Of a stretch of 64,000 nucleotides of DNA, positions 1 to 11,578 are shown piece after piece. A model generated the notes under the pieces. The model ran no database searches. It saw only the letters and a list, made by a program, of their open reading frames with translations, and was not told where the DNA came from. The position numbers and the translations under genes were made by a program. The stretch is from contig NC_133218.1 in assembly GCF_040436345.1 (NCBI RefSeq), positions 26,152,710-26,216,709 on the forward strand, given 5' to 3'. Position 1 is the first letter of the stretch, and each line of letters starts with the position of its first letter. Source of the DNA: Pagrus major. Taxonomy: Eukaryota > Chordata > Actinopteri > Spariformes > Sparidae.

Positions 1-192
1 AACGCTGCATTCTTTCCAGATGAAGTGATTGTACCATGCAACTGTGTTGAGACTCACATTTACACGCTGACTCACTAACTGGGATTTCTGTTTAAGTGAA
101 ATATCCGATAGCGCCAGTAAAAGCGCAACACGTAGTTTTGGCAAATACTTTACTAACCACGTCCTCCGTCTCTGTCTCCACCTGTCCTGCAG

Positions 193-3100
193 ATCTGAGT
201 TAGACCTGGACTATGACAGCTACCACGAGGACTACTATGACAGGTACTGTCAGAAAGCTACGCCTGGCAGCTCACACGCCTTATTGCTTGTCTGTGTGTC
301 ACACGAGGCTAAAGGGAAAGAGGCTAAAGTGGATTCTTCATCTTTGTTGTCCCCGATAGTCTCTGCTCCCCGTCGCTGTCTGCCACACAGCTGTCAGTCA
401 TCCTGTCTTTGCCTATAATGGTGCCTGTTACTGCTCAACAGCCAAGCGCTCACTCATCACGCTCACACACAGACACACAGATGTGCCCACACACCTAGGT
501 ATATGTTTTTCTACATATAGAGTTGCACACTTACTGTGAAGACACATGTATTGTGGATGTGTGATGTTAGCTCCCATTTGAGCACTGTAACTTAAACTTA
601 ATTTTTTTTAATCACTTATTTAAAGGAAAAATTACTGTAAACATCACATGAAGACAATTTTTTTATTGAATTAAATACAATTTACTTGGATCCCTTTAGT
701 AAATGGTTGAAACATATTTTCAGCAAATTTGTAGCTATTATCTTTCCCAAAAGAAATTGGCTTCTCAATAATAAAAAAAACAAAACAACAACAACTCTGA
801 TTCAAATTTGTTTTTTAAACGTTAAATACAAATATTGTAACAGAATAATTGCATTTTATATCTTGGGACAATTTTCATCCAGAATCCCAAACATAATAGT
901 TAACAGCGCAAATCTAAAATGGATGTTGAATGGAGTTTTTGGATATTGGTCCATTGACTTGCAAAATGCAGACAATAGGGGGAAAAAAAATATCATTAGA
1001 GAATCTGCATAATGGTGACTGTTCAGTGTTAAACATGTTAAGTTGTTCCTCAGTAGGAGGGACTTCACAGTGAAGTAGGGGACATCTTGTGTCCAACGAT
1101 TAAACTCATCAACTCATTTTTTAATGAGGGAGAAGGAGCAGGTGCCATGTGCTAATTATCTGTTTTTTTCCCTCCAAAACCATGTCAGACACACATTAGA
1201 GAATTTTTGTGTATGCCTTAAAGGTGCAGTATGTGACTTTTTCAGCCCGTCCTCATCAGAAAAACAACCAGGAAAGAGAGGTCGACTGTGAAAGCAGCTT
1301 ATTAAGGCCCCGATATTTATTGTCTGCGTTGAACTTTTTATCGTACAATTCTGGTATGTTCCTTTCCCTGTTCATCTCACCCCACCATAACTCATACGAG
1401 CCTGTTTCCCTGTAATGTTAGCAAATACAAGTTTAGGGTAAAAGAAACAAACAGTAGCCTGCTGGACCACATTTTATTTCTTTAAAAATACTCAGTGACA
1501 GAAAAAAAAAAAAACCTTAAATCACTGCCGAACATGTCTGTCTCTGATGTGAACATGTCACTGGTTACAGGCCGTTGTTCTCACTAAATTTGCGGTTTCT
1601 ACCAGCTGCCAGATCCGGTTAAGAAACAACCACACATTAGATTTACATAATGCCTCTTAAAAACACTGACATTGAGGGTTTTGTTTGAGACTTATCATGA
1701 ACTCTTCGCTCAGCTGTTAGCTTGCAGTGTGTGTTTACCTCCTCACGTTACTGAACACACTCTTATTCAGTGTACAGTTGAGTGCGGCAGTGAGGTAGGT
1801 GATGTAGTCTGTTCGACTGAGCTCCGCTCAGACTGGCTCTGTGTTATTGGACCTCCACTGAAATTGCGCAGGGACCGTCCTACATCCCCCAGGCCTCGCT
1901 CATAAACACTCCACTCAGCACATCTGAATAAAAGAAGGCGGTCACATTGTACACACACACACACACACACACATCGATGCTCTGTTGCTCTGAGTATTAT
2001 CTGTCATCTTTTCTTTGTGTTTTTTTTCATGTGGTTTGCCTTGCTCGGCATTTTTCTCTCTTTGCTCAGGGGGGAACACTCACCACTGATTTTCAATTTG
2101 TTTTTAACACAGTGCATGATTATTCCCCATGCTGCTGGCTAGCACGACTGACAGCTGTGTGTGCGCGTGTGGGAATGAAAGCGTGTGTGTGCATATTTAT
2201 ATTCATACGCACATGTGTTTGCCTCGAGGTGTGTGAATGCGTGGGGGACTGTATGTGTGTGTTTTGTTTCCGTGTTTGTTTGTGCGCATCAATATGTGGG
2301 AAAGAGAGAAATGACTGTTTTTGTCCGCCGTCCTCTTGTGCGAACACGAAGGAAAAGTGTCTTTCAGCACACAGATAACAGCTCGAGCTGACAAAGCTGC
2401 TTTCCGTGTGGGGTCTAATCCATAGAGACAAACACTCACTCTCACACACACTCACACACTTTTCTGTAATCCTCACTCGTCTACAGTCATTCATTGTCTG
2501 AGCCTCCATTCTCACAGATGACACTTCAAAGCTGGTGTAACAACACATTGTCTATATGCCCCTGCAAACTGCTCTAAAGGACTTTAAACTCCCATAAGTC
2601 TTTGGTCTCTGTGTCTCCACACATGGACAATGCTCAAAGCCTCTAATCTCACACGCTTATGGTGGCCTATACACTTCATCCTTACGTGACATTGTGATGT
2701 GTGTGTGTCTGTGTGTGGGAAATCTCTGTATGAAGTAGAGAGGCTTCACAGAATACAAACCAATAGAAAACAAAACTTTTCAGGAAGCCTGGCTGAAGTC
2801 TGACTGACTGGCTAACAACAGCTCAATCAGTAAATCTACATCAACATCCGACTCCAAGTCCTTGCAGCTGACAGCTTGCTTCCCGGTTGTTTGGCTTGTG
2901 ATATACAGCAGAAGAGCTTTTCACAGATTTTGGCATACAGAAACCATTTAGGCTGTGCTCAGACTGTCCTCGATCCAGGTATATCCAGATTGTGACTAAA
3001 TCCAGTTGAGATGGATCGCCATTGCCACAAAGCATCATCATGCTCCTAAAATTACTCTGAATTGACCACTTGCCACAAGGTTTTATTATCTGCAGGTCTT

Positions 3101-6100
3101 AAAGGAGAATACTCTTTAGAGCTCAGCCCTTTAGGTTTACATATTTTGTTGTGTAAATGACTAATAGGTACAAAAAGTTTTGAAATGTTCTACTAGTTCG
3201 TGACACAGGCTGCAATGGCTGCAACATAATCCTTTAGGGCATCTTCAACCGTCAAAGTATGTCCATATGGATGCTAATTTTAAGCAATTCCAATAGTTGA
3301 TGCTCAGCTGCCTTAACAATCGATCACTGCGTTTGATATGACAGTTTTCTGGCTCTACACACTGTTCCCCCTCTGCTTCTCTGATGTTGCCCTTAGCTTT
3401 AAAAACATTTTTTTTTAAAAAGCACAGATTACAGTTCCTTCAAAAAAGGCCTGGAAAGGTGTCTAAAGGTCTTAAATCTAATTTGCAAAGGTCTTGAATA
3501 TTTTTCTCCTCCCTGCTGTTGACATTAGTTATAACATTTATTTGTGTATGGGCTCACACTGCCAGGAGATGTTAAACTGCAAGTTAGTGAGACTGGTGTG
3601 ACAGAGGGCTGATCAGTCGTTTTTTGGAGTTTCAGTCAGCACAACCAGCCCTGAAGCAAACACCGTCGCTACATTGCGCTACAGCAGCTAGGGAGCTCAT
3701 CGTCTCATAAAGGGCAGGTATAGATTTTAGCAAAAATGTGCATTAACTTAGTTAATCCATCCATTTCCTGCCAATTACTCAGATCAGGGCGAGGTTAATT
3801 GATTAATTATAGCAGGAATTATTATTATATACACCAGGCCTCATTGTCCACACTTGTTTTTGTCATTCTTTGGTGAAAAATGCCTCACATTCCCGTCTGT
3901 TTGCTATTAAGAAGGTCATTTTCTGAGCCCACAAAATGGTGCCGTGATGAAGTAGAAACATTAGGATAATCACTAATAGATCTGATTGCTCTAGTTCCCA
4001 CGTATCCCGCAGCTGTGCTCGTAGGTGATTGGCTAGCTTTGATCTCATAGCTGTATTTCACCTGCTCATTGGATCAGTGACTGTTGAGGTCAGATGTGAG
4101 GTTAAATCACTCTCGGCCTGAATCACAACAAACAACTCTATTTCTACTGAAACCTGCACACACAAACACTCAGTGTCATTTCTGTAAGCGCTATAGAGTT
4201 TGACTGTGATACACCCCCTGTCACCAGCACTACTAGCCTGGCGGGGAGCTATTGATTGGCCCTGACAGAACCAATTACATTCAGTGACAGATAGAGACAT
4301 GGAGCTGTCCACAGGGAGGTGGGGACGCCGGCGCGAGAGGGAAACAGAGATGGAAAGTAAAAGACATAAGAACATTGAATATAAATATCTATATTTATCT
4401 GTGAGATGTTTGAACAGATGCTTTTTCTTCATGTTTTTTTCATCCTCCTCTTTTGTCCAGCTTGTACCTGAGTGTACTGTATATACTGATACCAAAACAA
4501 AGTTCTTGATGCATCATTTTAACATTCTGACCTGTCAAAAGCTGTCTACCTGAATAAAATACAGCAAGAAATTTTCTACCAAAGACTGAATTATCAGTCA
4601 CAATTCTGATATTTGATTCCAGCTTTCAGTTGTTTATAAAGTTACTCTGTGCTACAGACAAAAAAAAGCTTGTTCGGCTGTGGGCAGCTCAAATTAAGAG
4701 TTAAACAGTTAAGTCTTTTAAAAATCTTCTGAATTTCCAGGGTGTATGACTACCAGCGTGTGCCAGCATCCCTGTCTCCCCTGCCTCCCCTGGGACCCAG
4801 TCTGGCCAAGCGTTCCCGTTCCTCCTCCTACTCCAGTGGCCACAGACGCAGCCGAGACAGAACCCACTCCAAAAGCTCCAGAGCCCACTCCACTAGTTCA
4901 TCCGCAGCCAAGTGTGAGTAATATGAATGGACGAAGTCACCAAAAGAAGGGATGCATTAGATGCTGCAGATTTAAACCATTTGACTCCCTGTAAGAAAGA
5001 TCTAATGCTTTAAAGCTCGGATCACTCAGCATAATTATACCTGTTGCTTCTCATCCTTTTAGTGTAACAGACCAAATATCCTCTTTGTAGTTTACTGAAG
5101 TCAACAGATTTGACTTCCTTTTTTTTTTCTGATGCTGCTCTGCGGAGACGAAACGATGCAGCTGGAAAAATTAGCTGTATTCAAACCATGGCTGCATGAC
5201 ACCTAAATGTGAGCCTGAGTGGCTGAAAAGCAAATTAATTCTGCTACCCAAGAAGTTATAACATCAAAGATAATGCAAACAGTGCACAGCTTCTTCTTCT
5301 TCTTCTGCTCCTTCTTCTTCTACTACTTCATCTTCTTCTTCTTCTTCTGCTTCTTCACAGTTGCATTTTTTTAAAGTAATAAACATTTTGAGAAATGAGT
5401 TGGATGACATGGTTAATACCACTGTCATATCTGTACATATCATACCTACACCCAACAACAAGCTAGCTTAGCTTAGCATAAAGGTGGGCACAGGTTGCCT
5501 GGCTTGCAGGTTGTGGTTTTTGGGGGGGTTATTTTACTACTTTTGGCTGGGCACAGCGACCCCCTAGAGTCTTCGCCAGGTAACCTCAGAGTGACGACAT
5601 GACCCCAGTAGTTAAACAAATTAAATATTACATTTTAATTCGCTTTCGAGGTTCTCATAGGTGGATTCTGTTACATTTGGACAGAGCCAGGCTAGCTGTT
5701 TCCCCTTGTTTCCAGACCCATACTAAGTTAAGCTAACCACCTGCTAGGGGTAGCTTCATAGTCAACATACAAACATGAGAGTGGTACTAATCACCTCATC
5801 TAACCCTCTGAAAGGGAAAAAAAAACAATATGTCTAACTACTCCTTTAAAGCTGTATCCCCTGTGGTTTAAACCCTAAAGAAATGCTCAATGTCCCTTAC
5901 ATTCTCACACTCTCCCTCTCTCTCTCCCTGCAGTGGGCATGGAGGAGTTGCAGGTGATTAAAAAGGAGCTGACTCTGATAAAGACACAGATCGATGGGCT
6001 GCTTGACAGTCTTGACAGGATGGACACACAGAGGAATGACCACAAAGGTGAGACACTCATTCACAAAGACAGTGGAGGCAGGTAGCTGTGAGATCGAATG

Positions 6101-8407
6101 ATAGATAATCTATTCGCACATCAGGAACATTTTAAGGCGTCTCCGGCGATATGCCACTTTCCGATTTCTGCTTGATTAGCTCCACCAGTCACAACCCCAA
6201 TCAAAATGATTCAGGATATGTGCTGCAGGGAAACCGGGGGGGTTGGAATGCACTGCACCACCAGAGCCACTCCTATTTTACCTGACAAATCAATTATTTC
6301 CCTCCAGTCAGGATCTTTTTATAAAGTCGAATCAGGGCTGAGATCAAATGGAGTGGGGTCGTCGTGATTTATGGTGGTGAGAAGATTGTGGAACATGCTG
6401 AACAAACAGTGTAGTTGAAGTAACTGACTGATGAAGCTTCAGAAAACTGACGAATATGAGGGACTGAGAAAAACAGCAGATCAGCGTACATGGCAGGAAG
6501 AGCTGCTGCTGCCCTCCTGTGGGCATTTTAACACAATACAGTTACTGCACCTGCCAACAAGAGCAACAGCCTAGACAAGGCTTTATTATCCTTCCTGAGG
6601 AAATTGGTTTTTACTGGAATCTTAATTAAACTGATCCTGAACTGAAACAGTTCACACCACTCACCACCTTCCTAAGATTTAAATCCTCAGTCGCTGCTAC
6701 ACTAAAACGTTCTTGCTCAATCCAAGAAAACAAAGACAGCACTTTACCCATGAACCTAGAAGTCAGGCTGAGTATACAAATAAAGAGTGTACTAAAAGGA
6801 GAATGTGTCCTGTGGCTACTGCAGTAAAGCTGTGTATGTGCACTCTTTCAGGAAAGTATGTATGCATGAGTGTGTTCTATCTACTTTGAATGACCTTGAG
6901 CAATTGATAGCTCTCATTCATATATTAATTTATCTCCAGCTCTACTTGATTCCCCCGTCCCTCAGCTTTGCTGTCTCTCGCCTTCCTCCTCTCTATCTCC
7001 TCATCTGTCCTTCGTCCTGTCACTCCCACTCTTGTTTCCTGCCTGTCATCCAGCACAAAATCAGTGGGATGTGCGCGGACGTTTTAGTCTTTGAACCACG
7101 GTAAACATGCATTTTCCTCAGACTCCTGTCCAAAACGGAACAGGACCAAACTGCTTTCAATAAACTCATGCGTGTGTTCACTCCTGTTTTATAGGGTCTC
7201 CCCTGAGAGAGGACAGTCCAGCTGGCTCGCCGTACGCTCTGTCTGCCAGCAGCCCCGAGCACTCCCTCTCCTCCCTCTCTCCTCCCAGCTCCCGCCATCG
7301 AATCCACAGGGAGAGCCCCGACCTGAGGGAGCCTGAGGATGACCACCACACGGTAAATGCACCTCAAAGTCTGTGCACTCTTGTTCAGGAGTGACTAAAA
7401 AGTGCATGATGCTAGTTTCTGGAGATATTATTAAGACTTACAAAGGTCAAAATGATGCTGCACTTTTTGTTAATTTGTCTTAAGCAGTGATTCTTTGTCT
7501 TTCAGGGCCCCATTTTGTCAATAAAAATATAGTAACTTGTCTAAAAGTAAAACAATACGTAGTACATGGGAAAACTACTACCATTTTAAATGCTCTTTAA
7601 TTAGATTATTTTAAAGGAGACATATTATGCTCATTTACAGGTCCATCATTTTATCTTGGATTACTACTGTGAAGAGGTTCACATTCTCCTCTCATACTGT
7701 CCAGTGCTGCAGCTCTGTATTCCCCCTCTGAAACGCTCTGTTTCAGCTCCTGTCTCTTCAAGGCCCCTCCTTCCAAATACCCAGTCTGCTGTGATTGGTC
7801 AGCTCACACATGCCTGACCCAGGACCGCTAACAACAACAACGCAGCTGTGCAGCTGCTGTGTTATTTTTACATCCCAAATAGTCGCAAGGCATTCAATTA
7901 TGCAAATGTGTGACATGGTGACATAGTGTGATGTCACAAAGTCACAGAATAATGGTGGGACTACTGACAAGGCGTTTCAGGAGCAGTGTTTTCTTTGGGA
8001 GAGAGGAGCTTTTGTTGGTGCGGACTGTGACGTTTTTAACTTTCAAGGTCTTTTACATACACAAGAACAAATATAAGACACTAAAGGAAAGGGAAAAAAA
8101 GCATAATAAGTCTCCTTTAATAAAAAAAAATGTTTAGGCTGTAAAATGACACAGACAAGATAAGCAGATGTTTCTGCTTTGTGGAGGAAACTTTACTGCT
8201 GAGACTCCAGTATTGTGGAATCAATTTATACTTGCACGATTAAATTTCACTTAGTCATTCTGAGCTCGCAGTTTAATGAAATGTCTCTCTGTTTTATCTT
8301 TGTCTGTCTATCTGACTGACTGACTGATTGTCTGTCTGTCTGTCTGTCTGTCTGACTGACTGTCACAGATGAGCAATCACAGCTCTGACCCCGAGGAGGA
8401 AATATGA
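193..8407 (+). CDS. hnRNP C/RALY-family RNA-binding protein, 3' part (last five coding exons)
   Basis: Exons 193-243, 4741-4913, 5934-6047, 7195-7352 and 8369-8407 (stop TGA) join in frame; the N-terminal RRM exons lie to the left of the window. The first visible exon reads SELDLDYDSYHEDYYD, followed by VYDYQRVP, which resembles the linker after the RRM in hnRNP C (DLDYD...DYYDRMY) and RALY. Next come a basic Ser/Arg-rich stretch (KRSRSSSYSSGHRRSRDR) and a heptad-like helix (ELQVIKKELTLIKTQIDGLL) matching the hnRNP C bZLM oligomerisation/RNA-binding helix. The tail is Ser/Pro-rich and ends SDPEEEI. Family members are nuclear and bind U-rich RNA. The long acidic tail of hnRNP C and the Gly-rich tail of RALY are both absent, so I do not assign a symbol. 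At 4912-4914 two GT donors overlap; only the one starting at 4914 keeps frame. Confidence 0.85.
244..4740 (+). other. Large intron of the hnRNP C/RALY-like gene, no other gene seen
   Basis: This 4.5-kb stretch between two in-frame exons has no convincing coding sequence on either strand. It holds a CA microsatellite (1951-1973), a GT-rich tract around 2160-2290, and at 1218 a TTAAAGGTGCAGTATGTGAC end that resembles the small TTAA-flanked elements elsewhere in the window. I could not find a matching far end for it. Confidence 0.7.
1951..1973. repeat. CA dinucleotide microsatellite
   Basis: An uninterrupted AC run of about 11.5 units inside the hnRNP C/RALY-like intron. Confidence 0.95.
5288..5357. 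repeat. CTT/TTC trinucleotide microsatellite
   Basis: An imperfect pyrimidine CTT tract in an intron of the hnRNP C/RALY-like gene. The Glu-rich reading frame opposite it is a by-product of the repeat. Confidence 0.9.
5371..5849. mobile_element. TTAA-flanked non-autonomous DNA element (about 480 bp)
   Basis: The element starts TTAAAGTAATAAACATTTTG and ends with ACTACTCCTTTAA, whose reverse complement TTAAAGGAGTAGT gives degenerate terminal inverted repeats. The interior has motifs I know from abundant teleost repeats: GCTTAGCTTAGCATAAAG on one side and GGACAGAGCCAGGCTAGCTG on the other. There is no coding capacity. It sits in an intron. Confidence 0.7.
6560..6625. repeat. Short LINE/SINE-tail-like fragment
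   Basis: The stretch CAAGGCTTTATTATCC followed by GAGGAAATTGG resembles the 'TTTATTgtcc...ggGAAATTG' tail found in many fish retroposons. It is short and degenerate. Confidence 0.35.
7611..8120. mobile_element. TTAA-flanked MITE (about 510 bp)
   Basis: The left end reads TTAAAGGAGACATATTATGC. The right end GCATAATAAGTCTCCTTTAA is its near-exact reverse complement, so TTAA is the target-site duplication. The interior is non-coding. This is a very common teleost element type. It lies in the last intron of the hnRNP C/RALY-like gene, just upstream of the terminal exon. Confidence 0.85.
8301..8364. repeat. TGTC/TGAC tetranucleotide microsatellite abutting a splice acceptor
   Basis: Tandem TGTC and TGAC units run up to the TGTCACAG acceptor of the last hnRNP C/RALY-like exon (begins 8369). 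The repeat therefore supplies much of that acceptor's pyrimidine tract. Confidence 0.9.
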
Positions 8408-9055
8408 GGGAGGAAAATGAGAAGACGTAGACGATGTGGATTACGTGCCAAACATGGAGGAAGAGAACAACCACCACCAAGCCAACACCCATATAAGAGG
8501 CTCAGCTTCCCTCCAACAGGGTGTACATATCAGATAACACAATGCATTTAATTGTATCACAGTGATCACACTTTGAAGTGGAACAAAAACACTGACACAC
8601 GTGACGTGCACAGCAAGAATGTGCACATGATTGAGAAGAATTTGTTTTGTCGGACTCCGAGAGAGAGGGATCTTATCCAGAGAGTAATTATAAAGGACAC
8701 CTGGAAGCACGGTGGTAAATTAAACTTTTTATAATCCTGCCTAAGCAGTGGGTTTGCACGAACACAAATATTCCAGTATTAATCCACATATTGCTGTATT
8801 AATCCAAATGAGACAATAGAGCTCTCTGATTAAAACATTATGTAAGCAGCTTACCAGTTTATCCTTTTCAAATTAAAAGCCTCCCACTGAAACAGGCAGC
8901 ATATGTCAGTATCAGACTATACATGCAGTAATCATTTATGTTTAGCTGGAGGTGCTATAATGTCTCGGCTTCTTCACCACTTTTACTCCCGGGAAAGAAA
9001 CGGCAAAAGGAAACAACATTCAAGGAAGTGTTGGATTTCTGTTTATGAGGAATCT

Positions 9056-9599
9056 TTAAAGGAGTAATTTGTAAAATATGACCAGAATTTTAGTTTAAAA
9101 CATTCAAAAAATGAACTAACACTATCAATAGAGTGTGAAGAAACAACAGCGCTGATGTGTCAAAGACGTGTACTGTATGTACTGTGTTGCTGAGATGTCT
9201 ACTGAAGTTAGCATGCTAGCCACTTAGCGCATCCTTTTTCATAATACCGGCGAGAGGTCATAGTCCGATACCCCCTGTAGTTCCAGCTGTTAGCATCATA
9301 AATGATAAAAATGAACTCACAAAATGTCAAAAAAAAACACACACTCTTCTGTTTTCCTTACTAAACAGAAAAATACAACTGTACACCTTCTGAATTCACA
9401 TTCCTCTCTTCCAGACAAACTCTAGGGCCAGTGGCTCCACAGCTAACTGAGCCATGAGCTAATTAGCTTATTGTAGCTAACTACAGCCAAGGATAGCTAG
9501 CAAAGAGCAGCAGTCATTGGTAACTCTGGTGATATGCTGCCACCTTTGTTTTTGGACTACCTTCAAATTCTGGCAATATTCTACAAATTACACATTTAA
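9056..9599. mobile_element. TTAA-flanked MITE related to the copy at 23330-23660
   Basis: Left end TTAAAGGAGTAATTTGTAAA; right end CTACAAATTACACATTTAA, inverted relative to the left. The interior shares TTAGCATGCTAGCC and GTGATATGCTGCC-type motifs with the 23330-23660 element (TTAGCATGCTACCC, GATGATATGCTGC), so the two belong to one family. Non-coding. Confidence 0.75.
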
Positions 9600-10939
9600 G
9601 ATAGCATGGACGGTTATAAACGGTGTAAACCTCTTACCTAAATATTATTAGCATTTCAGAATAAGGCTACAACTGGAATATTGTGTGCATGCACTGTTAA
9701 ATTAAAACCCCCTCAGTGGATCTCAAAGTATTTTGAAGAATCTGACAAATTTGATCCTTCAAGAGGGCTTTTTATCAACTCTCGGCTCATTTTATTATAT
9801 ACTTCTAAGATATCAGTACTTAGCAATTCAAATGAAATCACAGTGATCCTTGAGAGTCTGAATGGTCAAACTGCTGATTCAGAAGAGAAGCAGGTTGTTT
9901 TCATCGGTGTGTTACATCTGTGTGTGTGACTCTCTGAAAGAAATATTCTACAAATGACCTTGATATGTCGTACCAAGTGTTACAACTCTCTTCCACCATG
10001 TATTTGGCACTTTGAGACATGCAAAGGCCCAGGTCAGTGTGTAATATTGTGTATTATTGTAAACTTTACTGTAATTGTTGAACTGTCTGATTTTATTCTT
10101 GCTTTAGGACTACTCATATGTTTTTTAAAGAAAACAACGATGTTATTATAATTCTTATGGTGTTAAATGTTTTTGTTTGCATTCTTAAGATAAGCCAAGT
10201 GGAAATACTCATTGTCACAGTAGTAAAAGTATTTTCATATTGAGTATAAATACAGTTCGTGTGAGTGTGTTTTTATTCTGGAAGACCATGATACACACAA
10301 AGGAAAAGAGTGAAAGAAAAAATCATACAAGAATACAATACATACACAGAACAGAGGAAACGGATCGTGGTAAATATCACTTTGCTTGCAGACTTTGCAG
10401 AGTGGACTGCTAGATTATGTGATCGCATTGTCTTTGAACCCACAACATTTTCCTCAGTGCATGGATGGTTGGACGAAAGGTCAGTTGGGCCCTCAGGCTA
10501 AATTGTGCACAGTATCATCCACACCGTGTGCCTGGTGAAGAAGGAAACCACCAACTATACCCCAACTCAGAATGCATCAGTTTCCACCCAACATGACAGC
10601 CAGCACAAAAACAGATAAAGAGATAGATTTGTATGCAGACTGGGATTCAAAGAAGAAGAAAAGATACGACAGTCCTCCCAAAATCATGCCACAGAAGTGT
10701 CCTATAAATCATGTTACAGACTTTTTTTTTTATCTAAAAATAGTAGAAACACAAAAATGAAGTACATGGGATAAAATTAAATACTACGGAGTCTCGGTAA
10801 TGACTGTATCATGGCATAAATTTACTCGCATCAGTAACAATGTGACTGATTAATAAGCAAGCAGAAACACAATCTAAATATGGGGGATTGTAGTTACTTG
10901 ATGAGACCATTCTCAGTCAACAAAGCATGATCAGAAATA

Positions 10940-11080
10940 GAAGATCATTTTCAAAGATCAAGGTCACTGTGACCTTACAAAACACATCTTGGGCTCAACA
11001 ATTAATATGACAACATTTTACACAAATGTCTAATAGTATAAAATGATGAGGTTATGATATTTTCTATCATTAAAATCACA
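10940..11080 (+). repeat. Fragment of a dispersed teleost repeat carrying a perfect ERE
   Basis: This contains TCAAAGATCAAGGTCACTGT followed by GACCTTACAAAACA, then TTTTACACAAATGTCTAATA and a TATAAAATGATGAGGT-type segment. The same order of motifs occurs in the longer copy at 49820-50760. Positions 10961-10975 are a perfect AGGTCA-CTG-TGACCT palindrome. It lies about 600 bp upstream of the urah start codon. Confidence 0.75.
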
Positions 11081-11578
11081 GGGAATCAAAGCATGGCAGT
11101 CTGCTGTAACTCTCAGCATTGTTTAATTTATTAACTGAGCTTGTTGTCAATGTTTAGCTCTAAAAGATCCCTGTAATGTTACATTTGGCGGAAGCATCAC
11201 AGCACGTGTGGCATCTGATTTTTTGTGGAATTCAAGCAGGAAGTTGTGGGTTGTGTATTCAGGGTTCATTAACCCAGCAGCCAAACTTGTGAATAAAACA
11301 GGCTTCCTTTTAACTCCTTTCATTAAATTCCTCTGCCTTCACTTGATCATCCATTTCCACATAGTTCAAAGTGTGACAAAAGGAGCTCTTGCACAACGAG
11401 TCTTCTGTTGACAAAAGGATAAGCACATGTGTACTGAATGTCATACCGAATAGGACAGTGACCACTGTGAACTGCCAGATAGCAATGTGACAAAAACCTG
11501 ATGCCGTTAAATAAACCATAAAATTGAATTTATTGGTTAAAACTGCTGATCCGGTTTGGATTTTACACATCATTGCAC

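Larger units (their letters stand above)
8408..11578. other. Gap between the hnRNP C/RALY-like gene and urah
   Basis: This probably begins with the 3' UTR of the upstream gene, although I see no strong polyadenylation signal near the stop. It contains a 544-bp TTAA element (9056-9599) and a fragment of the nuclear-receptor-site repeat (10940-11080). Reading frames here are short and lack recognisable domains. Confidence 0.6.

Noticed and set aside
1947-2548. Cys/Val- and His/Thr-rich open frames on both strands
   Set aside because: They come from CA/GT-rich simple sequence inside an intron.
5264-5461. Glu-rich minus-strand frame
   Set aside because: Translation of the CTT microsatellite.
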